This document shows, in pieces, positions 43,620 through 55,264 of a stretch of DNA of 64,000 nucleotides. The notes under the pieces are model-generated. The model was not told the origin of the DNA. It searched no databases and saw nothing but the letters and a program-made list of their open reading frames with translations. The stretch is from Meghimatium bilineatum. Taxonomy: Eukaryota > Mollusca > Gastropoda > Stylommatophora > Philomycidae. The position numbers were made by a program, and so were the translations under genes. The stretch's first letter is position 1. Each line of letters starts with the position of its first letter. The stretch covers positions 7,581,051 to 7,645,050 of the forward strand of contig CM067319.1 in the NCBI GenBank assembly GCA_034231615.1, written 5' to 3'.

Positions 43620-45330
43620 ATAGGTGGGTCATATTCCATGTCAAATCAATCAGTAAAACGACAATTGATTTCCACACATTTGATCAAAAGTGGTTTTTTC
43701 CTATTTAAAAAGACAAATGATATAGAAAGCAAGTATTTTATTGTCACATGTATGGATATTTACACGCCATATGTTGCACAATTTCTTAATATATCTTGGA
43801 ATATACAAATTATGAAGATTTCACATATTTAAACTTACTAGTATTGCTACATGTTTTTTTGGTATTTTAAAAAAATTTCAAGTGATTCAAATGACTTCAA
43901 CTAGAAGATTTTGCAGAAATAAGCCTAATATCTTCAGCTACATCTGCGGTGAATACATCCTCGTTCCTCATAGGAATCCAGTCACAACTTTCATAAAGCA
44001 AGCTTACCATGTTTATTTTGGTATAAAATTTGGAGTATGAAGCTTGGAGTGCATCATTATGAACCCAGAGATTGGAGACTGTTCATTGACAGCTGCAAGA
44101 GATTACTAAAATATGTTCTGCTTCACAATGACAATCAGTTTGCTTCTGTACCCCTTGCTGACTCGACTACACTGAAGGAGAAGAATGAAGCGGTGAAGTA
44201 TGTGCTGGATGAAGTTTCTTATTATCAGCACGAGTGGTATATTTGTGTTGACTTGAAGTTGGTGAATTTCCTATTGGGACAATAGTCTAGCTGTACAAAG
44301 TACCCCTGCTTTCTGTGCATGTGGGTAGTAGGGACAGGTTTCGGCACTATACCAAGAAGGACTTGCTTGCACGAGAAGAATTGGTGCCGGGTAGATCAAA
44401 GAACATCGTCAATAATCCTCTGGTAGACAGAAACAAGATACTATTCCCACCGCTGCATATCAAGCTTAACTTGATTAAACAGTTCACCAAAGCCCTGGAC
44501 AAGGATGGTGGCTGCATCACTTACTTGTGCCGTGCTTTTCCAGGATTAACCATAGAGAGGTTGAAAGGTGGCATTTTTGATGGTCCTTAAGTTCGTCAGC
44601 TCATCAGAGATTCTGAGTTTGAAAAATCAATAAACAAATTGGAATTGAATGCATAGTAGGCCTTTGTTCTGGTTGTGAAAATGTATTGGGCAACAACACC
44701 AAAGTCAGTAACTATGAAGAAGTTGTCAACAATATGCTGAATGCTTTCAAAAACCTTGGATGCAACATGAGCACAAAAATGCATTACTTATTCTCGCATA
44801 TGGATCAGTTTCCCGAGAATCTTGGATCAATGAGAGATACGCAGGGAGAGAGGTTCTATCAGGACATAAAAAAGATGGGGACCAGGTATCAAGGACGTTG
44901 GGATGCAGTAATGATGGCTGATTACTGCTAGACTGAAGAGAGACATCCTTGCTGCTGAGCACTAAAGAAAATCGAAGAAATTGAAGTTTATGTCTTGCAT
45001 TTTGCTCTGTGATGACAATTTACATGTCCTTACCTTTTTCAATGTCTTCTCTTCATTTATATAATTCCATGTTTGTAACATTTAATAAATACATTCTGTT
45101 AAATACTTTTTATGTGAGAAATACAACACATAAATCAGCTACCAAAATGTAGTTATGAATAGAAGGATATAGTCAGAGAATAAAAATTTTTTAAAATCAA
45201 TTTAGGAAAAAAACATAACCTGATTGAGAAAATTGGATGTCATTTTTGTCTTCAACAGCACAAAATGCTCCTAATTCAGTTTTAAATTTATAGACAATTT
45301 TAAACTTCATTTTTTGCAAACCATTGTTAT
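43620..45330 (+). pseudogene. Multicopy gene of unknown function, longer copy (broken)
   Basis: Plus strand from about 43,638 (SVKRQLISTHLIKSGFFLFK). After frame breaks it runs on as HHYEPRDWRLFIDSCKRLLK (44,043), ADSTTLKEKNEAVKYVLDEV, EWYICVDLKLVNFLLGQ, a stop at 44,283, NPLVDRNKILFPPLHIKLNL, KALDKDGGCITYLCRAFPGL, ERLKGGIFDGP, a stop at 44,588, then SNYEEVVNNMLNAFKNLGCN, HYLFSHMDQFPENLG, ERFYQDIKKMGTRYQGRWDA and MMADYC (to 44,930). The 3' flank runs to 45,330 and is shared with the inverted copy at 39.06-39.71 kb. No catalytic motif is recognised. At least three disruptions make it a pseudogene. Confidence 0.72.
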
Positions 45331-45371
45331 TCATTAACCCATGTCACATCTGAAGCAACCGTGTAAATGTT

Positions 45372-46085
45372 TATGTGTTATTTATGTCTTCAAGTAGACC
45401 AAATTTGGTCATTGTAGTATTGAATGTATGTGTTATTTATGTTTTCAAGTAGGCCAAATTTGGCCATTGTAGTATTGAATGTATGTGTTATTTATGTTTT
45501 CAAGTAGGCCAAATTTGGCCATTGTAGTATTGAATGTATGTGTTATTTATGTCTTCAAGTAGACCAAATTTGGCCATTGTAGTATTGAATGTATGTGTTA
45601 TTTATGTCTTCAAGTAGGCCAAATTTTGCCATTGTAGTATTGAATGTATGTGTTATTTATGTCTTCAAGTAGACCAAATTTGGCCATTGTAGTATTGAAT
45701 GTATGTGTTATTTATGTCTTCAAGTAGACCAAATTTGGCCATTGTAGTATTGAATGTATGTGTTATTTATGTCTTCAAGTAGACCAAATTTGGCCATTGT
45801 AGTATTGAATGTATGTGTTATTTATGTCTTCAAGTAGACCAAATTTGGCCATTGTAGTATTGAATGTATGTGTTATTTATGTTTTCAAGTAGACCAAATT
45901 TGGCCATTGTAGTATTGAATGTATGTGTTATTTATGTTTTCAAGTAGGTCAAATTTGGCCATTGTAGTATTGAATGTATGTGTTATTTATGTTTTCAAGA
46001 AGATCAAATTTGGCCATTGTAGTATTTAATGTATGTGTTATTTATGTCTTCAAGTAGACCAAATTTGGCCATTGTAGTATTTAGG
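45372..46085. repeat. 55-bp minisatellite, about 13 copies
   Basis: The unit contains TGTGTTATTTATGTCTTCAA, GTAGACCAAATTTGGCCATT and GTAGTATTGAATGTA. Some units carry GGCCAAATTTGGCC, a perfect 14-bp palindrome. Confidence 0.96.
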
Positions 46086-46149
46086 CCTTCTGGCACTTAT
46101 TATTCTTTAAAGTGTGTGGTTCTCGAGGTGTTTACATACCTGTGCAGTA

Positions 46150-46255
46150 TGTGTGTGTGTGTGTGTGTGCGTGTGTGCGTGTGTGTGCGTGTGTGTGTGT
46201 GTGTGTGTGCGTGCGTGTGTGTGCGCTGCAATCGACCGTACCTGGTTCAAATCCG
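46150..46255. repeat. (TG)n microsatellite plus a tRNA T-arm-like sequence
   Basis: A TG run with CG interruptions (46,150-46,225) followed by ACCTGGTTCAAATCCGAG, which looks like a tRNA B box. No A box or complete tRNA can be built here. Probably the edge of a SINE. Confidence 0.6.
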
Positions 46256-46264
46256 AGATAAATA

Positions 46265-46904
46265 CTAAATAAGGTATACAGGTTACTGTGAAAATAATAA
46301 AAGACCAGCGTTTTGTACTGGTTAAAATCGACAACTGTTTGGCCATGTTTAAATTTGGCAACATTATGTGATTGCTGTTTATTAATAAATATCAATAATT
46401 AATTGGAAGCATATCATATCCAGGACGTATCTATCAACACATCATTTGTTGCCTGTGGTGATTTTCTAGGCAATATAAATACGTTCAGTAGTTTGTCATT
46501 GGTTTTGTGAAAATACAATTTTCAGATAATATAGGAATATCATCGATACTTCTATATTATATTATTTAAAACACGTAGACAATAATATATTGAGACTTAT
46601 ATGGCAGTGAGACGTGTGCAATGACATCCGCAATGGAAAAGAAAATATCGGCATTCGAGATGAATTGTTTAGAACGGTCTTAAGATTATCATGTACAGTA
46701 AAGTGAATCAACGCTGACGTCTGCTAAAACCTGAATATATACTGTTTAAAATACGAAACGCAACATTTTGGAAGTTACTTTTATAAAAGATATTCGCTGA
46801 TTGGACATCATTCAACCTATCAACTGTGTCCACCTGGTCATTAACTTCTTGTGGTTACCTGAATTGTACTCATGATTCATGAAGTCATGAAACAGGTCAC
46901 GATC
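46265..46904. other. Intergenic, nothing recognised
   Basis: AT-rich. Its last part may belong to the Tc1 element, but no terminal repeat was found. Confidence 0.4.
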
Positions 46905-47930
46905 AAAACATTTTTGGCAATAACTCGTGACATCCCGTGAAATTTACTGTACACAAAACTCTCTGACCACATTATTGAATGTCTATTAAAGATTGCCACT
47001 CCTCGAGTAAATTCAGCTGAAAATTCAATGCGCAAATATGGTTCATCTCATTACAGAACAATGATACATCATCTTTGGATGGTTACAGATTGGACAACCA
47101 CAAAGTGTAGTGGCCAAACAATTTAATTTGGTTAGACGTACCATTAATTGCCATTGGATACGATTTCAGCAAACTGGCTCATTGGCAGACCGGCCACGAC
47201 CAGGAACTGGCTGCACAACACTGGTCTTTGGACAAAAATTCCTTGCAGAAGTCCGTTTCTTACAGACCGGCATCTCCAGAACCAGCTGTAGTGGGCAAAC
47301 AAGCATAGTTAATGGACCGTTGAGAATGACTGGAGAAGGTGTTTTTTTTAGTGGTGAATCATTTTTGTGCTCCAGCGACACGACAGACAAGACGCGTTTA
47401 CCGCAGAGTCCGTGAGCGCTACGTCCAGAACGGCACTAATGGGCTTCTCCACTTGGTGGTGGAGGTGTAATAAAGTGGGGGGCGCGCTCAATTTCATGGG
47501 AAGATGTAACCTGGTGCAAATTGAATGACGCCTGAATGCCAAACGATACGTCGTTGAAATCGTTCGTCCTCGCCTCCTTCCAATTTTGGTTGCACGAGGG
47601 TCGATTTTTTTAGCAGGATAACGCCCGACTTCATCTGGCACAATCCACCATCCAGATCAGCGCTAACAACAACATCCAGACTATTCCGTTGCCAGCCATG
47701 TCATCAGACATGAACCCAATAGAACACTTATGGGATAAACTCAACAGATGAATCCGCTAACGAGACCTAACTCCAGTCAATAGACAGTTGTCTCTTGCAC
47801 AGCAAGAAGTGTGAACAGCAATCCTACAACAACAGATCCAAAGGCTAATAGGATCCATGCCACGGAGATGTCGTTCTCTGATAGATACCAGAGGAGGCCA
47901 TATACCTTACTGAAACAGAGGTCTCAGTAG
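46905..47930 (+). pseudogene. Tc1/mariner transposase, dead copy
   Basis: A cut-and-paste DNA transposase relic. The HTH part reads RRTINCHWIRFQQTGSLADR PRPG (about 47,130-47,200). The catalytic part is scattered over three frames: a VFFSGESFLCSSD block (47,340), an FxQDNARPH-type block near 47,610, and MSSDMNPIEHLWDKLNR (47,699-47,750), followed by RGGHIPY at 47,893. Stops and frameshifts abound. TIRs were not located. Confidence 0.8.
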
Positions 47931-47934
47931 CATC

Positions 47935-48880
47935 GAATAAGAGGTCTCAGTAGCATCGCATTTGCAACGCATTCATACATGTTTACTTGACATCGCACAT
48001 GAGGGCGAGACTTCAAATGTTGTCACTAGAAGATTATTGAAAAATAGTGAAGAATTTGACATTATCGAAAAATACTATAGGCTTAATACTAAAATATATA
48101 ATACTATATATCCTTATATGATGCGTAATTATACACAATATCATTGATGCGAGTGCATCTCTTAAAAGTGATGTTTAAAATAATAAACTATCAATTAAAA
48201 CATGTGCAAAAAATTAAGATCAATTAAATAACTTATTTCAGCGTTCTTTTATAACAGAGGCAATACTCCGGTAGAAATATGACAATTAATCAGTATAGAC
48301 GTGATAATAATGAGCTTTATGTGTAATAGAATATAAGAGTTATACTTACTGTCGTTTATCTTACAGTGAATTAAAGTGTTTTCTTGGATAATTTGTATTT
48401 CCAGTGTCATCTCGGTGAAATTATTGATATAACTAGCAGATTTCAGTGTTTTTAAAAGTGTCAGTTGTTTGTTTCATAGTGAAAGGAATGCTGCAGTTCT
48501 AATTACGTGATATTTAAGTAGATGTTAGGTAAGAGACTGGAGAATGAATTATGGTCCATTGACCACTGAAAGGAGATAAACAGTATTTATAATACATTCT
48601 GTAGATAATTCGAACGTTGGTAAGTTTAGTAATGTACGATGGGATGTGGGTCGGTGTATAGTTATACTGTCAGTGTCATGAACAGTTGTCATTAATGGCA
48701 ACCCTGAAATTACTTTAAAAAATGTAGGTACACAATTTAAAAATGAGCACGTTAACAATTTTTTGTGAAGAGTTGGATGGAAGAGAGACAATATGTACTC
48801 ACTGCTCAAAACTGAAATTCACCAGGTAAAGCTTGAAACGAGGTAGTAAAGTTTTGGTAATCATACCAAACATACAAAGG
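47935..48880. other. Intergenic, nothing recognised
   Basis: AT-rich, no ORF with known motifs. AGAGGTCTCAGTAGCATCG occurs twice in a row at 47,920-47,960. Confidence 0.5.
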
Positions 48881-48884
48881 CACA

Positions 48885-50250
48885 CAAACAATTCGACGTT
48901 TCGACCGAAAGGCCTTTATCAAGGATCATAAACACATATAAATCAAAGACGACAAGTAAGGAGGACACAACTTGCGTTCACATGTCTAGTAAGTTGGTCG
49001 AAATGATAGAAATGAGGTCAAAGGTGACACAAACAGGAAATGTACAGAAATAGGCAGTATACAAAACAGAACTGAATACATGTTACAACAAGACCGAGAA
49101 ATGACGGAACAACCCGATATTATGCGTATGACAAGCACTCATTCATACCCAAAGGTTTCAGAGTGTCAAATTCATATATATAGCGGTTCTCAAGCACCAG
49201 ACTGGTTCGGTCGTCGGAGAAACATGCTTTGATAGCCGTCACCTGAATATCCTGGGCGCCCCAATCGCCAGAGTCGTTGAAATGAACGTCCACAGGATAG
49301 CTAGAATGGTGTTTAACGCTCTCTAGGCGCTCGGTCAGCAAGCCTCCTACCAGTCTCACCTCTGTATGTCGTGGTGCAGCGCTTGCAGATGATGCCAGAG
49401 ATGACATTCCGGGACACACAGGAGAAACTCTTCTCAATGGAGAAAGTGACCTTGGGGAATGTGACGCGGTCTAGGTAACATATGGACAGGTGTAGCATCT
49501 AGGGCGATTGCAGCTGATAGTGCCAGAATGAAGGGGGACCTCAGGCCTAAGATGACTCCGAACCAGTAGATCCCTGATATTCCTGTCCCGTCTGACGCAA
49601 CCAGAGGAGGGACACAGAACACTTCACGCGTCTCAGGATCAGACTGGAGAAGGAGAAGGTGTCGGAGTAGAACATGACGAAAGTCAGTGGAAAGTCATAA
49701 CAAGTTTGACCCTGTCAGAAGGAGAAGACCTCTGAGTGTTAGAGAGGGTGTCCTGGCGGGAGAGGCTGCACACCCGAGAAGGGCAGACTGAAGGACATTG
49801 TCGGGGTATGAGCGGCAACGGAAGAAGTACATCATCTCGTGGGTCGCCCGCGTGTTGCCGGGGCCCGAAAGGGAAGCAAAGAATAGCAACACTGTTTACC
49901 TTCCATGAATGTCGTAAAAGGCAACTAAGGAGGTTATGGGATGGAGTTGGCTGTCCCATCCCATATAGGGTCAGTGACCCATAGCCATGCTGAAGTCGGA
50001 TGTGTCAGGCCGAAAGGCGGAGATATCGCAGCAATGCTGTAAACCATGACACGACGCATTCCGTTCTCCGGACTACATCTTGCTAATATGCAGGAGTTTG
50101 AGAACGAACGCAGAAGAAGAAGAAGTTCTGGTGGGTTTTATCGAGAAAGTCATCATCACCACTGCACAGACGCAGGAGACGAAAAAGTTGAGAGAATGGA
50201 AGGGAATCACTGAATTTGATATGCAACAATTTATATCTTGTAACAGAATG
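48885..50250 (-). mobile_element. Penelope-like element, nuclease region and 3' terminus
   Basis: Minus strand: VTFPKVTFSIEKSFSCVSRN, then VISGIICKRCTTTYRGETGR (about 49,350-49,420), where the GIY-YIG tyrosine block reads YRG instead of YIG. Then comes the tail VDVHFNDSGDWGAQDIQVTA and ENRYIYEFDTLKPLGMNE (49,140-49,280). The terminal motif lies at 48,895-48,925. A SINE-like unit splits the upstream part at 49,845-50,126. It is broken by frameshifts. Confidence 0.83.
49845..50126 (+). mobile_element. SINE-like retroposon, copy 3 (282 bp)
   Basis: Begins CGCCCGCGTGTTGCCGGGGC and ends GAACGCAGAAGAAGAAG. Flanked by TCTCGTGGGT (49,835-49,844) and TCTGGTGGGT (50,127-50,136). Internally TATGGGATGG pairs with CCATCCCATA (about 49,935-49,965) as a 10-bp hairpin. 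The PLE sequence resumes across it. Confidence 0.88.
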
Positions 50251-50359
50251 GCAACAATGTGTGTCTTGTTTTCCAGATGTAAACCCTTTTATAGACATGC
50301 TGCTTGCGTTCATTGTTCTCTCTCTACCTCCCTCTCTTTCTCTGGATATATATGCTACA

Positions 50360-50402
<43 letters not shown>

Positions 50403-50425
50403 ACACACACACACACACACACATA
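50360..50425. repeat. (AT)n(AC)n microsatellite
   Basis: About 18 AT units followed by about 10 AC units. Confidence 0.95.
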
Positions 50426-50509
50426 TACCAATGTATCCATCCTCAGAGAAATGAATATTTTTTTAAAAACTGACTAAACAGAATAGTTCTTTCTAGAAAC
50501 TTACAATAT

Positions 50510-50950
50510 TTTGGCTATATAAAACTCCGTGATAGACTAGCGAAGTCCATAATAATGAAGGGCATGGTGTCAGGGATGTGAACAAGAGGCAGACCACGAA
50601 GAAGATGGACTCAAGACACCAAAGACCACCTAAACATGAAATTAACTGAAGCAGGAAGACTGGCTCAAGAAGTTTCGAAAGTCTGTGATAACTGTTACAT
50701 CCTGTTCAGGATATGATACCTGATGAATGAACATACTGCTAGCAGAAATAAACAATTCCATACAAACAGCTCCATCAAACAACGCCTCCGGGCCCGATAA
50801 AATTCAAGTTAAATTAATCAAAGGAGGTGCAGATATAGGGATAAAATAGTTAGGCCTATATAGACTATTTAATATAATACGGAACACACAAAACACCAGA
50901 AGACTGGAAAAACTCTGTAATAATACCTATCTGGAAGAAAAAAGTCATGT
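50510..50950 (+). pseudogene. Two short LINE fragments
   Basis: 50,520-50,735 encodes RLAKSIIMKGMVSGM, then TRGRPRRRWTQDTKDHLNMK, a LINE C-terminal signature. 50,735-50,945 encodes an RT start, NSIQTAPSNNASGPDKIQVK LIKGGADIG, followed by a frame-broken PIWKK block. Both are small relics on the plus strand, probably from different elements. Confidence 0.7.
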
Positions 50951-51489
50951 AACATATATATATCTTTCTGTAGATGTCCATGTTATACTTGCTATGTCTC
51001 TTGCTTTGTTCTCAAGAGTCCAGAGGTCCGATATCTGGCCGTGAGGCATTGGTGTACTTTTTCGAAGATCTATGAGGATTCTACCATGAAGCTACGAAAT
51101 TAAGTGCTGTGAGTGGTAATATATGCAACCAGCGTGCAGGTCTTTAGATAGGGGCCGAGTACACATGGGAAATCTGAGTACAGTGATGTCAGCACGCATA
51201 TCTTCCTACATTGTATCTAAAAATATGCGATGTATAAACTCACAGAGTTTATGAGATATACAACATTTACTCCATTGTACTTGGGTTTCTCTGTCTTAAC
51301 AGAGCAGTACGCCATCTGCCGAGAGTACCGATCAGAGCACGTTACTCAGCAGCTTCAAATGCGAAGTGACAATGGCAAAACACAAATGAGGTCAAATACC
51401 CGTATCAAACCGGTGATATTCTGATCACAAATATCTTAACCATTACGTCACGGAATTCGCTATATGTAACTACATCATATCGCATAGAC
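50951..51489. other. Intergenic, nothing recognised
   Basis: A 64-residue plus ORF at 51,230-51,424 shows no known motif. Confidence 0.5.
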
Positions 51490-52570
51490 GGAAAATTGTT
51501 CAAACTTCGGCGGCTTCGAGCAAAAACCAAAGTTAAATCACACACAATCAGGGATCTTATATTTGCTGATGACTGTGCCCTAAATGCCAACTCTGAGGCT
51601 GATCTACAATATATTATAGACAGATTCTCTAAAGCCTGTACCAACTATGGGCTTACCATTAACACAGAGAAAACAGAAGTCATGTTAAAACCAGCACTTG
51701 GCAAAAGCTATCTCGAGCCCTGCATAAAGGTAAATAGTGTAGCACTGAAAGTTGTGAATAGATTCACATACCTAGGTAGTACGTTAGTATACAAGGATCG
51801 CCAAAGCAAGCAGTACTTTCGGCAGATTGTACGCAAATGTTTGACGTAGAAATGGCATTAACCTACAGACTAAGTTGAAAGTTTACAGAGCAGTGGTACT
51901 TCCAGTGCTGTTATACGCTAGTGAAACATGGACTATGTATAGACGTCATGTGAAAAAACTCAATCATTTTCATAAAAATTGTCTCAGAAAAGTAATGAAC
52001 ATCAGATAGCAAGACAAGATTCCAGATACCACTGTCCTTGATAGAGCTGGTATCACAAGCATTGACACGATCCTGATGCAGACACAGATTCGTTGGGCAT
52101 GTCATTTGGTGCGTATGCCAGACCATCGTCTGCCAAAGATACTTCTCTATGGTGAGCTAGAGAAGCGTATACGATCTCAATGTGGCCAAACGAAGCGCTA
52201 CAAGGACTCGTTAAAGAACTCACTGAAAGCCTTTGAAATAGACCACCATACATGGGAAGAACTTGCACAAAATAGATCTACATGGCGTTCTAAAATAAAA
52301 AAGAGCGCATCATGTTGTGAAAAGAAGAGAAATGCAGCAGCTCAACAGCGGAGAGCAGCTAGAAAGTCACGGATAGACCAATATCCGTCTACAGTCGTCA
52401 TTCCATGTCCGAACTGTCCAATGACATTTACAGCTCGAATAGGGCTCATTAGCCATCTACGAACTCATAATCAAGGACATAACTAAAATTGAATTTTCAA
52501 AAGTGAATGTAACAAATGGTCAACATCACTTGTGATGGACGAACAACAACATGTAACTACATTCTAAAGA
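51490..52570 (+). mobile_element. N3 LINE, RT end to zinc finger (longest copy)
   Basis: TIRDLIFADDCALNANSEAD (FADD box near 51,565), then GLTINTEKTEVMLKPALGKS, NRFTYLGSTL, a frame-broken middle (51,850-52,070), QIRWACHLVRMPDHRLPKIL, YKDSLKNSLKAFEIDHHTWE, and the C2H2 end CPNCPMTFTARIGLISHLRTH (to 52,470). The 3' UTR holds GGTCAACATCACTTGTGATG. It shows the codons that were replaced by the CA/CG run in the copy at 28.8 kb. Not full length. Confidence 0.87.
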
Positions 52571-52744
52571 AAATAAACTGTCAACACTGCATGTTTCCCG
52601 TTAGGGGGTTGCAGGGATGATGTATGTCAGCGTGTGATAAAAACTGCATCTTAACGATTTTTATATTTATGTGCCACATATTGTCTTCAATGTACTTAAG
52701 GTTCGCTCAAAGAACTAATGCGGAAATTAGCAGGATTTTTGTAA

Positions 52745-53060
52745 TCGTATGAATTCGTGTGATACACGAATTGGAAAAGGGGCAATACATAATAACATTG
52801 TTACTTACATCGGCCATGTTCTCAGAATGAACATCCTAAGAATCCTCCATCATTCACTATATTGGGTGCCACCCGGCGTAAGAAGACGAGGGAGACCTAG
52901 AGAAACTTTACGAAGAACCATTAATAGAGAAGGCATGTCAACGAACCTAAACAACACGCAAAAATTGAAAGACCTAGCAGCACAAAGACAGAAATGGAAA
53001 GCTATGTTTTCTGCCCTATGCGCCGCCTATTGCAATGGAGGAACATAACATAACATAGCT
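52745..53060 (+). pseudogene. LINE C-terminal fragment (CR1-like)
   Basis: An open frame of about 99 residues: YIGHVLRMNILRILHHSLYW, VRRRGRPRETLRRTINREGM and LKDLAAQRQKWKAMFSALCA. It ends with an (ATAAC)n tail, as expected for a 5'-truncated retroposon. Confidence 0.8.
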
Positions 53061-53383
53061 TGCCATTCATGTTACAAGGGGTGAGTATGGAAGTTGATCG
53101 TAAGAAAGATACAAATTAAGTTGAACTATCAATCATCGTCATAGCTAATGGTTTTCCTATAAGTGCACAGCTGTCCTAGTCTGAGATTCACATAAAACAG
53201 CCTGAGTATCTGCTGCATTTGATTAGTAAACATTACACCGTTCTTCCATATTTCTTGATCATGAGTCATGGTACATTACTTCTTGGTGGCTGGATGAACA
53301 ACGGAAGAAATTTTTAAAAATTTCAAACTACGAATAACGAGTGAGCTCGAAACTCGGGTCTGTTAGTCGGCGGGCGAGTGACT

Positions 53384-53640
53384 TCAACACTTCACAACTG
53401 AAGTTCCCAAACCAGGCTGGTAATGGGATTGGTAACCCATCTTGCATAATTTTCTTCATGACCCTTGTCTTGATTGCTTTGAGAGAGTCAATCCTCTTTT
53501 CTTACTACAACATACAGGAAAGACACAATAAATTGATTTCAACACTTTACAACCGATTTTTCCAAAACCAGGCTTGTCATGGGATTGGTAACCCATGATT
53601 TTCTCAATGGCCAGTGTCTTTACTGCTTTCAGGGATTCAA
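53384..53640. repeat. About 110-bp direct duplication, diverged
   Basis: Two copies (53,384-53,490 and 53,538-53,640) share TGGGATTGGTAACCCAT and CAACACTT. They lie just upstream of the N5 LINE fragment. Confidence 0.75.
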
Positions 53641-53654
53641 TAATCTTTTGAGTC

Positions 53655-54768
53655 TGAGTCTGACTCAGTGTCAGACTCAAACAGAAAGATGGGATAGAAT
53701 CCAGAATGAGGCAATGCGAGTAATTTTGTGGTGTAAGAGAGATACGCCGGCACGGGCTATGCGATACTTATTTCATTGCCAACTGCAGAGCAAAGAATAC
53801 AAATGTGCAGGGTGCGAGCTACCTACAGATCACCGCTTATTAAGAACACACTCTACACCCTGAAATTCTCAAAGTGAAAGGCAGTCGACTTAAGAGAGGA
53901 AAGTCGTGGATGGGGCGCGCAGAGGATATTATACAGTGTGTGCAAATTTGAGGATGTGCTACCTGGTGCGGAATGGAGTCATGCGCCCTTAGATTGTCCG
54001 ACAGCATTCACAGTTATAATACCACGCAGTAGAGAATGCAGGCAATGGTGTCTATAGTGGTGGAGTCGGAGGTACACGCTCTAATCGATGAAAATTCCAG
54101 GGAAGGTGATATGATTGTATATACATATGGGTCGGTTGAGAGACACATCAGGAGTGCCTGGACCTTCGCGGCTCAAAGGTGCGGGAAGACAATCAGAGAG
54201 GAAATATGTGCATTCGCTCAGACGACAAGCAGCATGACAATGGAGATTTTGGCAGTAAGCAAAGGTTTGAAATGGGTGTGCTTGCAGACTATCTGCGATC
54301 ATGTCTGTATACTCAATGACTCGATGAACATGATTGTGAAAGTTCAGACGAGGTACTGTACATTCGGGAACAGTGACTGGATGCAGTGAAGGATTCCTGT
54401 GTGCGTATAGTGACTTTTATTTTTGTGCCGGGACATGCGGGAGTCCAGAGTGATGAGAGAGCATATAGGCTGGCCCCACACGCTGCTACTACGGCTGTTG
54501 GCGGAACGATGGATCGAACAGATATTTAGAACTCCCTACGGGGAAACGCACAAACAAATGACTGTATAAGTGACCATGACTCGTGTTCCATGACTAGAAT
54601 AAGGGAGCTTGGTTTGAAATGTGGTGTCGTTAGAAAGGTGCGGTTTCGTGGGCAAGAAAGAATGATGGTCAATCAACGGCGTACTGGACCGTCAGTCAAC
54701 GTGTAATGGCGGATACACTCAAGGAGAGATCTGAGCACATATGGACTTGAGCACATAGTGACGATTAT
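53655..54768 (+). mobile_element. N5 LINE, second copy (broken)
   Basis: LTQCQTQTERWDRIQNEAMR VIL (from 53,660), then RNase H with EGDMIVYTYGSVERHIRSAW (TYGS, so the first catalytic Asp is replaced), MTMEILAVSKGLKW and CILNDSMNMIVKV. The PGHAGVQSDERA region follows in another frame near 54,430. It is joined at its 3' end to the CTAA satellite. Dead. Confidence 0.82.
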
Positions 54769-55040
54769 CCAACGACTAACTAAACTAACTAAACTAACTA
54801 ACTAACTAACTAACTAACCTAACTAACCTAACTACCTAACTAACTAACTAACTAACCTAACTAACCTAACTAACCTAACTAACCTAACTAACCTAACCTA
54901 ACTAACCTAACTAACCTACTAACCTAACTAACTAACTAACTAACCTAACTAAACTAAACTAAACTAAACTAACTAACTAACTAACCTAACCTAACCTAAC
55001 CTAACCTAACCTAACCTAACCTAACCTAACGTAACCTAAC

Positions 55041-55124
<84 letters not shown>

Positions 55125-55127
55125 ACT

Positions 55128-55166
<39 letters not shown>

Positions 55167-55167
55167 T

Positions 55168-55262
<95 letters not shown>
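54768..55262. repeat. (CTAA)n satellite with CCTAA pentamers
   Basis: About 495 bp of CTAA tetramers with ACTAA and CCTAA variants. A block of CCTAA pentamers lies at 54,982-55,046. It continues the 3' tail of the N5 LINE (CGACTAACTAAACTAAC). Confidence 0.95.

Positions 55263-55264
<2 letters not shown>

Noticed and set aside
46029..46395. ORFs over the TG run
   Set aside because: Low-complexity microsatellite translation in three frames.
54982..55046. Interstitial or terminal telomere
   Set aside because: Molluscs usually have TTAGGG. The CCTAA block is short and embedded in a CTAA satellite that continues a LINE tail.
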